Assembly (NCBI GenBank): GCA_031388245.1
Contig: JANNED010000181.1
Span: 1-20,050, forward strand
DNA length: 20,050 nucleotides
Direction: 5' to 3'
Source of the DNA: JANMDU01 sp031388245
Lineage (GTDB): Bacteria > Pseudomonadota > Gammaproteobacteria > Burkholderiales > Burkholderiaceae_C
Shown here one piece after another: positions 12,876 through 20,050 of the stretch; position 1 is the first letter of the stretch, and each line of letters begins with the position of its first letter. The notes below the pieces were generated by a model. That model was not told the DNA's origin. It worked only from the letters and a program-made list of their open reading frames with translations, and searched no databases. The translations under genes were made by a program, and so were the position numbers.

Positions 12876-15854
12876 TTATTGGCAAGATTCACAGGTAGGA
12901 TCATCCACGCCGCAAAATTTAATATCTGTTGCGGGTACGGAGGACAACTGCATTTGCGCAGCCGCTGCCGCTGCATCTAAAGCACTGATCGCTGGCTTGG
13001 CCGACTGCACAGAAGCACTGCGCACGCCCGAGCCACCGACTCCGCCCCCAGAAGCCACTGAATTGAGCTGGCTTGATGTCACGGTCGATTTTTCGGCATG
13101 CGTTGCGCCCACTGTGCGCAGGTAGTAAGTGGTCTTGAGACCACGCAACCAAGCCAGTTTGTAGGTGTCATCCAACTTCTTGCCTGACGCGCCTGCCATA
13201 TAGATATTGAGTGATTGCGCTTGGTCAATCCATTTCTGACGACGTGCAGCGGCCTCAATCACCCACGTTGTGTCCACCTCGAAGGCGGTGGCGTACAAGG
13301 CTTTCACATCTTGCGGCACCCGATCCATGGGTCTCAAGGAACCATCGTAGTGCTTCAGATCCACCACCATCACATCGTCCCAAAGCCCCAAACGCTTCAG
13401 GTCGCGCACCAAGTAATGGTTGATCACGGTGAATTCGCCCGAGAGATTGGATTTCACGGAAAGGTTGCCAAAACAAGGCTCAATGCAGGCATCGACACCG
13501 ATGATGTTAGAGATGGTAGCCGTAGGCGCAATCGCCACACAGTTGGAATTACGCATGCCATCTTGCGCGATTTTCTTGCGCAGAGCATCCCAATCCATCG
13601 TGCTGGAGCGGTCCACTTCCACATAGCCACCACGCTCTTTGGCCAACAAATCCAAGGTGTCGAGCGGCAAAATACCACGATCCCACAGTGAGCCAGGGTA
13701 GCTGGTGTATTTACCACGCTCTTTGGCCAGCTCGGTGGATGCCCAGTAAGCGTAGTAACAAATAGCCTCCATCGATTCATCAGCAAACTGAACTGCTGCA
13801 GCTGAGCCGTAAGGCATACGCAATTCATAGAGGCAATCTTGAAACGACATGAGCCCCAAGCCCACTGGGCGATGGCGCATGTTGGAATCACGCGCTTTTT
13901 TCACAGCGTAATAATTGATGTCGATCACGTTATCGAGCATGCGCATGGCCGTGGTGATGGTTTTTTGCAGCTTGACGCGATCCAGCTCTTTGCCATTCGC
14001 GCCATCTTTCAAGTGCTGCACCAAATTTACCGAACCCAGATTGCAAACGGCGGTTTCGGTGTCGGACGTGTTCAGCGTGATCTCCGTGCAGAGATTGGAG
14101 GAATGCACCACACCAGCATGCTGCTGAGGAGAGCGTACATTGCAAGCATCTTTGTAAGTAATCCAAGGATGACCCGTCTCAAACAACATGGTCAGCATCT
14201 TGCGCCACAGATCGGGCGCAGAAATCGTCTTATGCAGCTTGAGTTCACCGCGCGCGGCTTTTTGCTCGTAGCCCACATAGGCTTTTTCAAATGCAGCGCC
14301 AAACAAATCATGCAAATCTGGCGCATCGTTGGGCGAGAACAATGTCCACGTACCCTTTTCCATCACGCGGCGCATGAAGAGATCAGGAATCCAGTTGGCA
14401 GTGTTCATGTCGTGGGTGCGGCGGCGATCATCGCCCGTGTTTTTGCGCAGCTCCAAAAACTCTTCAATATCCAGGTGCCAAGTCTCTAGATACGTACAGA
14501 CAGCGCCTTTGCGCTTGCCGCCTTGGTTCACTGCCACAGCAGTGTCATTGACCACCTTGAGGAAGGGCACCACACCTTGGGATTCGCCGTTGGTGCCTTT
14601 GATGTGTGAGCCCATGGCGCGCACGCGCGTCCAGTCGTTGCCCAAACCACCTGCAAACTTTGAGAGCAACGCATTTTCTTTGATGGATTCGTAGATGCCA
14701 TCCAAGTGATCAGGCACAGTGGTCAAGTAGCATGAAGACAGTTGTGAGCGTAATGTGCCGCTGTTAAACAGTGTGGGCGTGCTGCTCATGAAATCAAAGG
14801 AGCTGAGCACTTCGTAGAACTCAATCGCTCGGGCTTCGCGGTCAATCTCATTGAGCGACAAACCCATGGCCACGCGCATGAAGAAGGCTTGGGGCATTTC
14901 AATACGGGCTTTGCGTACATGCAAAAAATAGCGATCGTACAAGGTCTGCAAGCCAAGATAATCAAATTGCAAATCGCGCTCAGGTTTGAGGGCTGCACCC
15001 AAGCGCTTCAAATCAAATTGCTCTAATTTGTCGTCGAGGAGCTCGTTTTCCACGCCTTTGCGAATAAAGAGCGGGAAGTATTCAGGGTAAGCCTCAACCA
15101 TTTCTGCTTGACTGATCGCTTTACCCAAAATTTCTTTACGAATCGTGTGCAAGAGCAGGCGCGACGTAGCGTAGGTGTAATCTGGCTCTTTCTCAATGAG
15201 TGTACGTGCAGCCAGAATAGAGGCTTTGTAGACCTCATCGACTGGCACGCCATCGTACAAATTGCGCAAAGTCTCGGCCATGATGGGGGCTGGGCTCACA
15301 TCCTTGCCCAAATGAGCGCAGGCCGATTCGATCAGACCTTGGAGTTGAGCCATATCCAGCGCGACGCGTTTGCCGCCATCAATCACATGCAATACAGGCG
15401 CGGACGCGACTGGCACAGCTGGCGCTTTGGCGCGCTCTTGGGCACGGCGCTCGCGGTAGAGCACATAGGCTCGCGCTACTTCTAAATGCTCACCACGCAT
15501 CAGACCCAGCTCCACTTGGTCTTGCACATCTTCAATGTGAAAAGTGCCGCCGCCTGGACGCGAACGCATCAAAGCACGCACAACGTTGTTGGTGAGCACA
15601 TCCACAGCTTCGCGCACACTGGCCGAGGCGGCGCCCTGAGTGCCATGCACAGCCAAAAAGGCTTTCATCACGGCAACCGCGATTTTGCTCGGCTCAAAGG
15701 GCACAACGGCACCGTTGCGGCGAATGATTTGATAGCTGCTGTAAGGGCTGCTGTAAGGGCTGCTGGCCATCTGCACCGAGGCAGGCACAGCAGCTGGTAA
15801 GTCACCAGCCAGGTAAGAAACACTGGAGCTAGATTGAAGCGTGGTCGTCTGCAT
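12876..15854 (-). CDS. nrdA: class I ribonucleotide reductase, alpha (catalytic) subunit
   Basis: NrdA reduces ribonucleoside diphosphates to deoxyribonucleotides. The 992-residue protein has an ATP-cone allosteric domain (about 41-135) and a second cone-like region (about 155-245). The catalytic barrel follows with active-site C375 (SSCYLTT), N587/C589/E591 (NLCTEI) and C604 (VCNLGSVN). The radical-transfer pair is Y910-Y911 (TTYYLRT). A long Gly/Ser/Ala linker leads to a C-terminal cysteine tail (GVDDPTCESCQ, C988 and C991) that re-reduces the active site. I chose the ATG at 15854, preceded by GAGGA at about 5 nt; the frame is open to 15923 without such a site. Two NrdR boxes lie upstream. 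It is larger than E. coli NrdA (761 aa), mainly from the second cone region and linker. Confidence 0.96.
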   Translation of the reverse strand: MQTTTLQSSSSVSYLAGDLPAAVPASVQMASSPYSSPYSSYQIIRRNGAVVPFEPSKIAVAVMKAFLAVHGTQGAASASVREAVDVLTNNVVRALMRSRPGGGTFHIEDVQDQVELGLMRGEHLEVARAYVLYRERRAQERAKAPAVPVASAPVLHVIDGGKRVALDMAQLQGLIESACAHLGKDVSPAPIMAETLRNLYDGVPVDEVYKASILAARTLIEKEPDYTYATSRLLLHTIRKEILGKAISQAEMVEAYPEYFPLFIRKGVENELLDDKLEQFDLKRLGAALKPERDLQFDYLGLQTLYDRYFLHVRKARIEMPQAFFMRVAMGLSLNEIDREARAIEFYEVLSSFDFMSSTPTLFNSGTLRSQLSSCYLTTVPDHLDGIYESIKENALLSKFAGGLGNDWTRVRAMGSHIKGTNGESQGVVPFLKVVNDTAVAVNQGGKRKGAVCTYLETWHLDIEEFLELRKNTGDDRRRTHDMNTANWIPDLFMRRVMEKGTWTLFSPNDAPDLHDLFGAAFEKAYVGYEQKAARGELKLHKTISAPDLWRKMLTMLFETGHPWITYKDACNVRSPQQHAGVVHSSNLCTEITLNTSDTETAVCNLGSVNLVQHLKDGANGKELDRVKLQKTITTAMRMLDNVIDINYYAVKKARDSNMRHRPVGLGLMSFQDCLYELRMPYGSAAAVQFADESMEAICYYAYWASTELAKERGKYTSYPGSLWDRGILPLDTLDLLAKERGGYVEVDRSSTMDWDALRKKIAQDGMRNSNCVAIAPTATISNIIGVDACIEPCFGNLSVKSNLSGEFTVINHYLVRDLKRLGLWDDVMVVDLKHYDGSLRPMDRVPQDVKALYATAFEVDTTWVIEAAARRQKWIDQAQSLNIYMAGASGKKLDDTYKLAWLRGLKTTYYLRTVGATHAEKSTVTSSQLNSVASGGGVGGSGVRSASVQSAKPAISALDAAAAAAQMQLSSVPATDIKFCGVDDPTCESCQ
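15735..15765. repeat. 12-bp tandem repeat (about 2.6 copies) within nrdA
   Basis: GCTGCTGTAAGG is repeated at 15735-15746 and 15747-15758, followed by a partial GCTGCTG. The repeat is in frame and encodes the SPYSSPYSS stretch (about residues 32-40) just before the first ATP-cone of NrdA. Copy-number change would add or remove four residues without a frameshift. Confidence 0.8.
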
Positions 15855-15963
15855 TGCGTCCTCGTGGGTTGATCTCGATTGATATTGTGTTGAACTGCTT
15901 ATTTTTCGCGGTCTGCACTGCATGCTATGCTATCAAAAATGAAGCTGGTATGCAACCACCTAG

Positions 15964-15979
15964 ACACTATATATAGCGT
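15964..15979. promoter_or_regulatory. NrdR box 1 (nrdA-proximal)
   Basis: ACACTATATATAGCGT closely matches the NrdR operator pattern ACACwATATATwGTGT, with one clear departure near the right end. It lies 110 bp upstream of the nrdA start. NrdR is the zinc-finger/ATP-cone repressor of ribonucleotide reductase genes. The central TATATA could double as a promoter -10 on the minus strand. Confidence 0.85.
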
Positions 15980-15995
15980 ACGAAGCATTGGTGAG

Positions 15996-16011
15996 ACACT
16001 ATAGGTAGTGT
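15996..16011. promoter_or_regulatory. NrdR box 2 (nrdA-distal)
   Basis: ACACTATAGGTAGTGT has perfect outer half-sites (ACACTA / TAGTGT) and a GG-containing core in place of TATATA. Its start is exactly 32 bp from that of box 1, about three helical turns. That is the usual arrangement for cooperative NrdR binding on one DNA face. Confidence 0.85.
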
Positions 16012-16325
16012 ATCGACGTCTTGAGCTCGTTGGGCTCATCTTGACTGCAAAGACGTAAAAAAACACGACAAATATTTGCCGAGGCGGACGACCGTTTGTA
16101 TACTTTTGATGTAGTGGTATGACCAGCCAATTGGTGCTGAGCTGTGGACAACTTGTGCTGTTTTCTTGCGCTATGCAGCTTAAAGCCGCATTGACGCTGT
16201 CCCAAGGATTCAAGGCTGAGGAGACATCAGGCATTCAAGAGGTTTTTCAATCGCAAGCCGCATCAATGCTGGTCTTGTGATCAAAAGCAAACACCACTCA
16301 TCAGCGTAGATGTCAGCAAGATGGC

Positions 16326-16931
16326 TCAAGGCTTCAAAATTGATAACGCGGGAAAACACTGAGAAGGCCAGCCAACCGTTTTCATCAGCAGCTGCCAATC
16401 AAAGCCCTCGCCAGGATCAAACTTACGTCCTGGCGCCACATGCTCGTGACCCACAACATGCCTGATCGGGTAACGCTGGCGAAGCGACAAGCAAAGCGCA
16501 GCCAGTTGCAGATATTGCGCCGCCTTGAAGAGACTGCCCTCCAACCCTTCTAGCTCGATACCGATGGAGTAATCGTTGCAATCAGAGCGCCCCTGAAAAC
16601 TCGACTGCCCCGCATGCCAAGCTCGCTCGTCTGCACTGACGAATTGCATGAGCCGGCCATCACGACGAATGAAGAAATGAGCGGATACTTCTGCGCCTCG
16701 AATGCTCTGAAAATAGGGATGCGCCTCCCAATCGAGTTGATTCGTAAAAAGCGCTGCCACCTCGTGGCCGCCATAGCTACCGGGCGGCAAACTGATGGAA
16801 TGCACCACAATCAAATCCACCACTGCATCTGCCGGGCGTGAGCCAAAATTGGGGGAGTCTAGGCGCTGCGCACTGTCCAACCAAGCGCCATGCCAGTGAT
16901 CCGAGCCATCAAGCTTTGGAATCATCCGCAT
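16326..16931 (-). CDS. ampD: 1,6-anhydro-N-acetylmuramyl-L-alanine amidase AmpD
   Basis: AmpD is a cytoplasmic zinc amidase that cleaves the peptide from 1,6-anhydro-muropeptides during cell-wall recycling; its loss commonly derepresses AmpC beta-lactamase. The 201-residue protein has zinc ligands H44 (VVHSISLPP), H162 (VVGHEHVAPGRK) and D172 (RKFDPG), with catalytic E126 (IGIELEG) and K170. Also visible are VSAHFFIRRDG and the RAWHAG motif of amidase_2 proteins. The start at 16931 lies inside the end of pilR (23-nt overlap); an in-frame ATG at 16925 is an alternative. Placement directly after pilR fits co-transcription with pilS-pilR. No ampR or ampC is in the window. Confidence 0.92.
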   Translation of the reverse strand: MRMIPKLDGSDHWHGAWLDSAQRLDSPNFGSRPADAVVDLIVVHSISLPPGSYGGHEVAALFTNQLDWEAHPYFQSIRGAEVSAHFFIRRDGRLMQFVSADERAWHAGQSSFQGRSDCNDYSIGIELEGLEGSLFKAAQYLQLAALCLSLRQRYPIRHVVGHEHVAPGRKFDPGEGFDWQLLMKTVGWPSQCFPALSILKP

Positions 16932-18399
16932 CTATTCCCAAGCGTGCCATGCGATAACGAATTTGGCGCAAGCTCATCCCCAGCCGCGCCGCAGAAGCAG
17001 TGCGGTTGAAGCCAGTGTCGCGAAGTGTCTTGACCAAGATTTGTCGCTCCTGTTCATCCAAATGTGCTTGCAAATCGCGCGGTAAAGCTTTTTCTATTTC
17101 AGGCAACGGATGAGTTTGCGCAGACATGGTTACGGGTAAGGCCAAGGCTTTTGACTGGACCACCTCATCCAGCGATAAATTCTGCCCATCCGACAAAGCA
17201 ACGGCGCGGTACAACAGATTTTCAAGTTCGCGCACGTTGCCAGGCAACGGCAACGCAAGCAACTGCTGCATCAACATTGGTGACACTGGCAATACTTTTT
17301 CACCAGATTCATCGGCAATGCGCTGCAGCAAGCAATCAACGAGTTCCGGCAAATCTTCTAGGCGTTGCCGAAGTGGCGGCAGTATCATGTCTATCACATT
17401 GATACGATAAAACAAATCTTGCCGGAATTCGCCAGCAGCGACGGCGGCAACCAGATCACGGTGTGTAGCGCTCACGATGCGCACGTTGACGGCTTGCTCT
17501 TGGGTGTCGCCTATGGGTTTGATGCTACGTTCTTGGATAGCACGCAGCAATTTGGCTTGCATAGCAAGCGGTAGATCACCAATTTCATCGAGAAAAAGTG
17601 TGCCGCCATGCGCAGCTTGGAAGAATCCTTCGCGATCTGTAGTCGCGCCTGTGTACGAGCCTTTGCGAGCGCCAAAAAACTCGGCCTCAAGCAAGTTCTC
17701 AGGAATAGCACTACAGTTGACCGCCACAAACGGGCCCTCGCTGCGGTGACTGCATGCATGGACAGCACGAGCCACCAGTTCTTTGCCCGTACCCGATTCG
17801 CCCTGCACGAGCACGGGCGCCATGCTTCGAGCAACTTTTGCGATACGCGCGCGCAAATGAACCATGACCTCAGAGGCTCCGACCATAGCAGACAGCGCCA
17901 GAGTCGCCGTGTTCGGCGCGTCCTGCGCCAATATTGGCGCAGCAACGCTGGCACCTGATTGATAAGGCAAAGCCGTGGTTGAAGCATGCGCGACTGCACC
18001 TTGGCTCAAGCGCACAGCTTGGGCAACGACTGAGCGAAATTGCTTCAAATCAACTGGCTTACTCAAGTAATCAAAGGCTCCCGCTTTGAGTGCCTCTACA
18101 GCATTGTCTGCGGAGCCGTGTGCGGTGATCACAACACACCGCTCAGTACGTTGTGCATGTGATAAGAATTTCAGTACCTCGAGACCTAGTCCATCTGGTA
18201 GCTGCATATCAGAGACAACGGCATGAAATTGCCGCTTAGCCAGAGCGGCCAAAGACTGCGCTACGCTGTCTGCTGTGACCACTTCGTAGCCTTCTCGCGT
18301 TAAGCTCAATTCGTAGAGCGTGCGCAGGTCAGGCTCATCGTCTATCACCAACACGCTAGGGCTGCCGCGCGGGGAAAGAGGTTCAGATGGATACATCAT
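16909..18399 (-). CDS. pilR: sigma-54-dependent response regulator PilR (type IV pilus)
   Basis: PilR is an NtrC-family activator that, when phosphorylated by PilS, drives sigma-54 transcription of pilin genes. The 496-residue protein has a receiver domain (about 14-130) with DD at 20-21, phospho-acceptor D64 (VVSDMQLPDG) and K114. An AAA+ domain (about 172-400) carries Walker A GESGTGKE (200-207), the sigma-54 loop GSYTGA (247-252), and Walker B TLFLDEIGD (267-275). A Fis-type helix-turn-helix lies at the C-terminus (FNRTASAARLGMSLRQIRYRMARLGI). The loop usually reads GAFTGA or GSFTGA, so the Tyr is unusual but conservative. It starts 38 nt after pilS ends, without a good ribosome-binding site. 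ATGs at 18399 and 18396 are both possible. Confidence 0.92.
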   Translation of the reverse strand: MMYPSEPLSPRGSPSVLVIDDEPDLRTLYELSLTREGYEVVTADSVAQSLAALAKRQFHAVVSDMQLPDGLGLEVLKFLSHAQRTERCVVITAHGSADNAVEALKAGAFDYLSKPVDLKQFRSVVAQAVRLSQGAVAHASTTALPYQSGASVAAPILAQDAPNTATLALSAMVGASEVMVHLRARIAKVARSMAPVLVQGESGTGKELVARAVHACSHRSEGPFVAVNCSAIPENLLEAEFFGARKGSYTGATTDREGFFQAAHGGTLFLDEIGDLPLAMQAKLLRAIQERSIKPIGDTQEQAVNVRIVSATHRDLVAAVAAGEFRQDLFYRINVIDMILPPLRQRLEDLPELVDCLLQRIADESGEKVLPVSPMLMQQLLALPLPGNVRELENLLYRAVALSDGQNLSLDEVVQSKALALPVTMSAQTHPLPEIEKALPRDLQAHLDEQERQILVKTLRDTGFNRTASAARLGMSLRQIRYRMARLGIDADDSKA

Positions 18400-18437
18400 T
18401 CAGATTGTAGGCTTTGAAACTGCATAATTGAGCTGTG

Positions 18438-20050
18438 TTAAGCCAAAGCCGCCAGAGGCATCGGTTGCGTGGTGTCAAGGCTCTGACGCAGGAGTACTTG
18501 GAAATCATTGCCTTCCGACAAACTGTTTTCATCAGGATGATGCCTTGATCTGCGTTGATAGCTGATATTTGCGCCATGACGCAAACATAACTCACGACAT
18601 ATATACAAGCCCAAGCCACTGGAGCGACTTTGTGAGCTAAAAAAGGGTTCAAACAAATGGCGCTGGACACTTTGCTCTATTGGCGCGCCATCACTCCAAA
18701 CACTGAGCACCCAGCTACCGTGTGTAGATTGATGGGGTTGAAAGCTCAATTGGATCGAACCAACTCGCCGGCTGGCATGGCGAAACGCATTGTCGAGCAA
18801 GTTAATCATCACTCGGCGAAGATGATCTGACTCAAATTCTAGAGCTAGATTTCTTGAATTGATGTGGGTTTGAAGTGTATTTTGCATTTGATTTTGCAAC
18901 GCCCAATCCTCACAAGTCTCTTTGATGAATCGAGATGCATCATGCAGCGTCGCCGTTTGTCTCAAACCGCTTTGAGCGCGAGAAACATCAAGAACATCTT
19001 CGACAACGCGGTTAAGTCGCTGCACATTTTGAGCCACCATGCGTACAAGATTTTTTTGCTGCGACGACTGCATTTCTTCGGCTAATAATTCATTGGCTTG
19101 AGAAATAGCCGACAAAGGATTACGAATTTCATGCGCCACCGCTGCCGACATGCGGCCCATCGCAGCGAGTTTCTCAGTACGCACGCGTGCCTCCATTTCA
19201 CGCAAATCTTCCATGAACATGACACACAAGCTGCCTTGCATCGGCGCATCAGTTGCGATCGAAAGATATGTCTTCACATGCAATTGTCTTTGACTTTTGT
19301 CTGCTTCGCTCACAGCCACATCACTGCTGAATGCGCTTTGCTGAGCCAAACTGCGAGCCGCCAAATCAGCCAAGCCTTGCCAAGCTGTCCGTCTTGCAAG
19401 CAAGAAAGGAGGCTTGGCCATCTCCGTATGGATGCTGAGATCAGCGCCCAGCATTTCACGCGCCGCAGGATTGGCCGCAAGCACAATGCCTTTGGCATCG
19501 ATCACCAACACGCCGTCTGCCAAATTGTCAATCACCAGTTGATTGACTTGGATCTGTGCCCGCGCAGCCATCTCGCTGCCGCGCGCCACACGCTCTTGGC
19601 GCACCAAGCGCGTTGCCAGCTGATTGGTGAGATAGGCCACCACAAAGAGCCCTGTACCCGTGATCGCGGCTTGCACATAACGACTTGCCGCATCAGGCGT
19701 GCCAGCCAAACTGTATTGCAAAGCATCCATCAGCAAAGCTACCGTCACGGCAGCAGCCGTACCCAAGCCGAGTAGCAAAGGCCCAAGCACCGATGCAAGC
19801 AAGACAGGCAGCGCAAACAGTGGGGTGTAGTTGATCGTGCCAACCTGTAAATACAGCAACAGACCAAACACCAACACATCCACGCCTACAGTGACCAGCC
19901 ATTGCGGATCAAAACGTGCACCGGGCAGTGCAGGCCGCCCCAACACGCGCACCCAAACAGTGAGCGCCAAGTACGCGATACACAAAACCAAGGCAAAACT
20001 TTGTGGCGGCTGCCCCATGACTCGCAGGTACAACAGCAAAAGCAGCAGCA
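18438..20050 (-). CDS. pilS: PilS-type sensor histidine kinase (5' end beyond window)
   Basis: PilS is the membrane kinase partner of PilR. About 537 residues are visible; the frame stays open to the right edge, so the N-terminus is missing. Several hydrophobic segments fill the first about 140 visible residues. A cytoplasmic PAS-like region follows (VIDNLADGVLVIDAKGIVLAANPAA). Next are the dimerisation/phospho-acceptor helix with His in AAVAHEIRNPLSAI (about 303), the N box (RRVMINLLDNAFRHAS), and the G2 box (SSGLGLYICREL). The C-terminal 40 residues after the ATPase core are polar. The combination of a multi-helix sensor, PAS and HisKA/HATPase next to pilR identifies it as pilS. In P. aeruginosa PilS senses pilin level in the membrane. 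Confidence 0.9.
   Translation of the reverse strand, partial: LLLLLLYLRVMGQPPQSFALVLCIAYLALTVWVRVLGRPALPGARFDPQWLVTVGVDVLVFGLLLYLQVGTINYTPLFALPVLLASVLGPLLLGLGTAAAVTVALLMDALQYSLAGTPDAASRYVQAAITGTGLFVVAYLTNQLATRLVRQERVARGSEMAARAQIQVNQLVIDNLADGVLVIDAKGIVLAANPAAREMLGADLSIHTEMAKPPFLLARRTAWQGLADLAARSLAQQSAFSSDVAVSEADKSQRQLHVKTYLSIATDAPMQGSLCVMFMEDLREMEARVRTEKLAAMGRMSAAVAHEIRNPLSAISQANELLAEEMQSSQQKNLVRMVAQNVQRLNRVVEDVLDVSRAQSGLRQTATLHDASRFIKETCEDWALQNQMQNTLQTHINSRNLALEFESDHLRRVMINLLDNAFRHASRRVGSIQLSFQPHQSTHGSWVLSVWSDGAPIEQSVQRHLFEPFFSSQSRSSGLGLYICRELCLRHGANISYQRRSRHHPDENSLSEGNDFQVLLRQSLDTTQPMPLAALA

Larger units (their letters stand above)
15855..16325. other. 471-bp gene-free regulatory region between ampD and nrdA
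   Basis: No convincing gene lies here; short open frames lack ribosome-binding sites and family features. The nrdA-proximal part holds the paired NrdR boxes and presumably the nrdA promoter. A DnaA-box-like 9-mer (TTGTCCACA on the minus strand, 16151-16143) differs from TTATCCACA at one position. The remaining bases toward ampD hold no clear terminator, tRNA or repeat. Confidence 0.6.

Noticed and set aside
15927..15955. Promoter-like TTGCAT-17-TAGCAT between the NrdR boxes and nrdA
   Set aside because: Both elements are poor matches (three and four of six). The boxes themselves suggest that the promoter lies closer to them.
15899..16234. Minus-strand 111-codon frame between ampD and nrdA
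   Set aside because: It runs across both NrdR boxes, lacks a ribosome-binding site and has no protein-like pattern.
16210..16398. Minus-strand 62-codon frame overlapping the end of ampD
   Set aside because: It overlaps ampD in another frame with no recognisable family or start signal.

Overview
The window looks like an ordinary chromosomal segment of a betaproteobacterium, most likely Burkholderiales and close to Comamonadaceae. The basis is gene content: a dusB-fis-purH order, a PhaM-type polyhydroxybutyrate granule protein, a lysine/alanine histone H1-like protein ending in a TLNPQAAWPFPT tail, class I nrdA/nrdB with NrdR boxes, and ampD beside pilR-pilS. Base composition is moderate for that group. 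No tRNA, rRNA, CRISPR array, transposase, integrase or phage gene was seen. All complete genes but one lie on the minus strand, so the transcription order described here runs from high to low coordinates.

Right end (16.3-20.05 kb): pilS (sensor kinase, cut by the window edge), pilR (sigma-54 activator) and ampD (anhydro-muramyl amidase) form a tight minus-strand run. A 471-bp gene-free stretch follows. It carries two NrdR boxes 32 bp apart in front of nrdA.

Middle right (10.8-15.9 kb): nrdA and nrdB encode the two subunits of an aerobic class I ribonucleotide reductase with all recognisable catalytic residues. Next comes a histone H1-like gene built from a 30-residue super-repeat. A strong hairpin terminator (10800-10827) separates it from the only complete plus-strand gene, a small YqaA/DedA-like membrane protein.

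Middle (6.3-10.2 kb): dusB (tRNA dihydrouridine synthase) overlaps fis (nucleoid protein) by ATGA. purH (last two steps of IMP synthesis) follows. Then come a crotonase-fold enzyme lacking both usual catalytic glutamates and, 22 nt beyond it, an exported NMT1/SsuA-like solute-binding protein with no permease or ATPase in view.

Left (0.1-5.2 kb): phaM overlaps a FIST-domain sensory protein gene by ATGA. A fused MFS (LplT-like)/PlsC acyltransferase and rlmJ (23S rRNA adenine methyltransferase) follow. The first 86 bases hold the tail of an unidentified plus-strand gene.

I see no clearly new system. The items most worth a second look are the phaM-FIST coupling, the atypical crotonase with its orphan binding protein, the protein-level super-repeat in the histone-like gene, and the NrdR operator pair.
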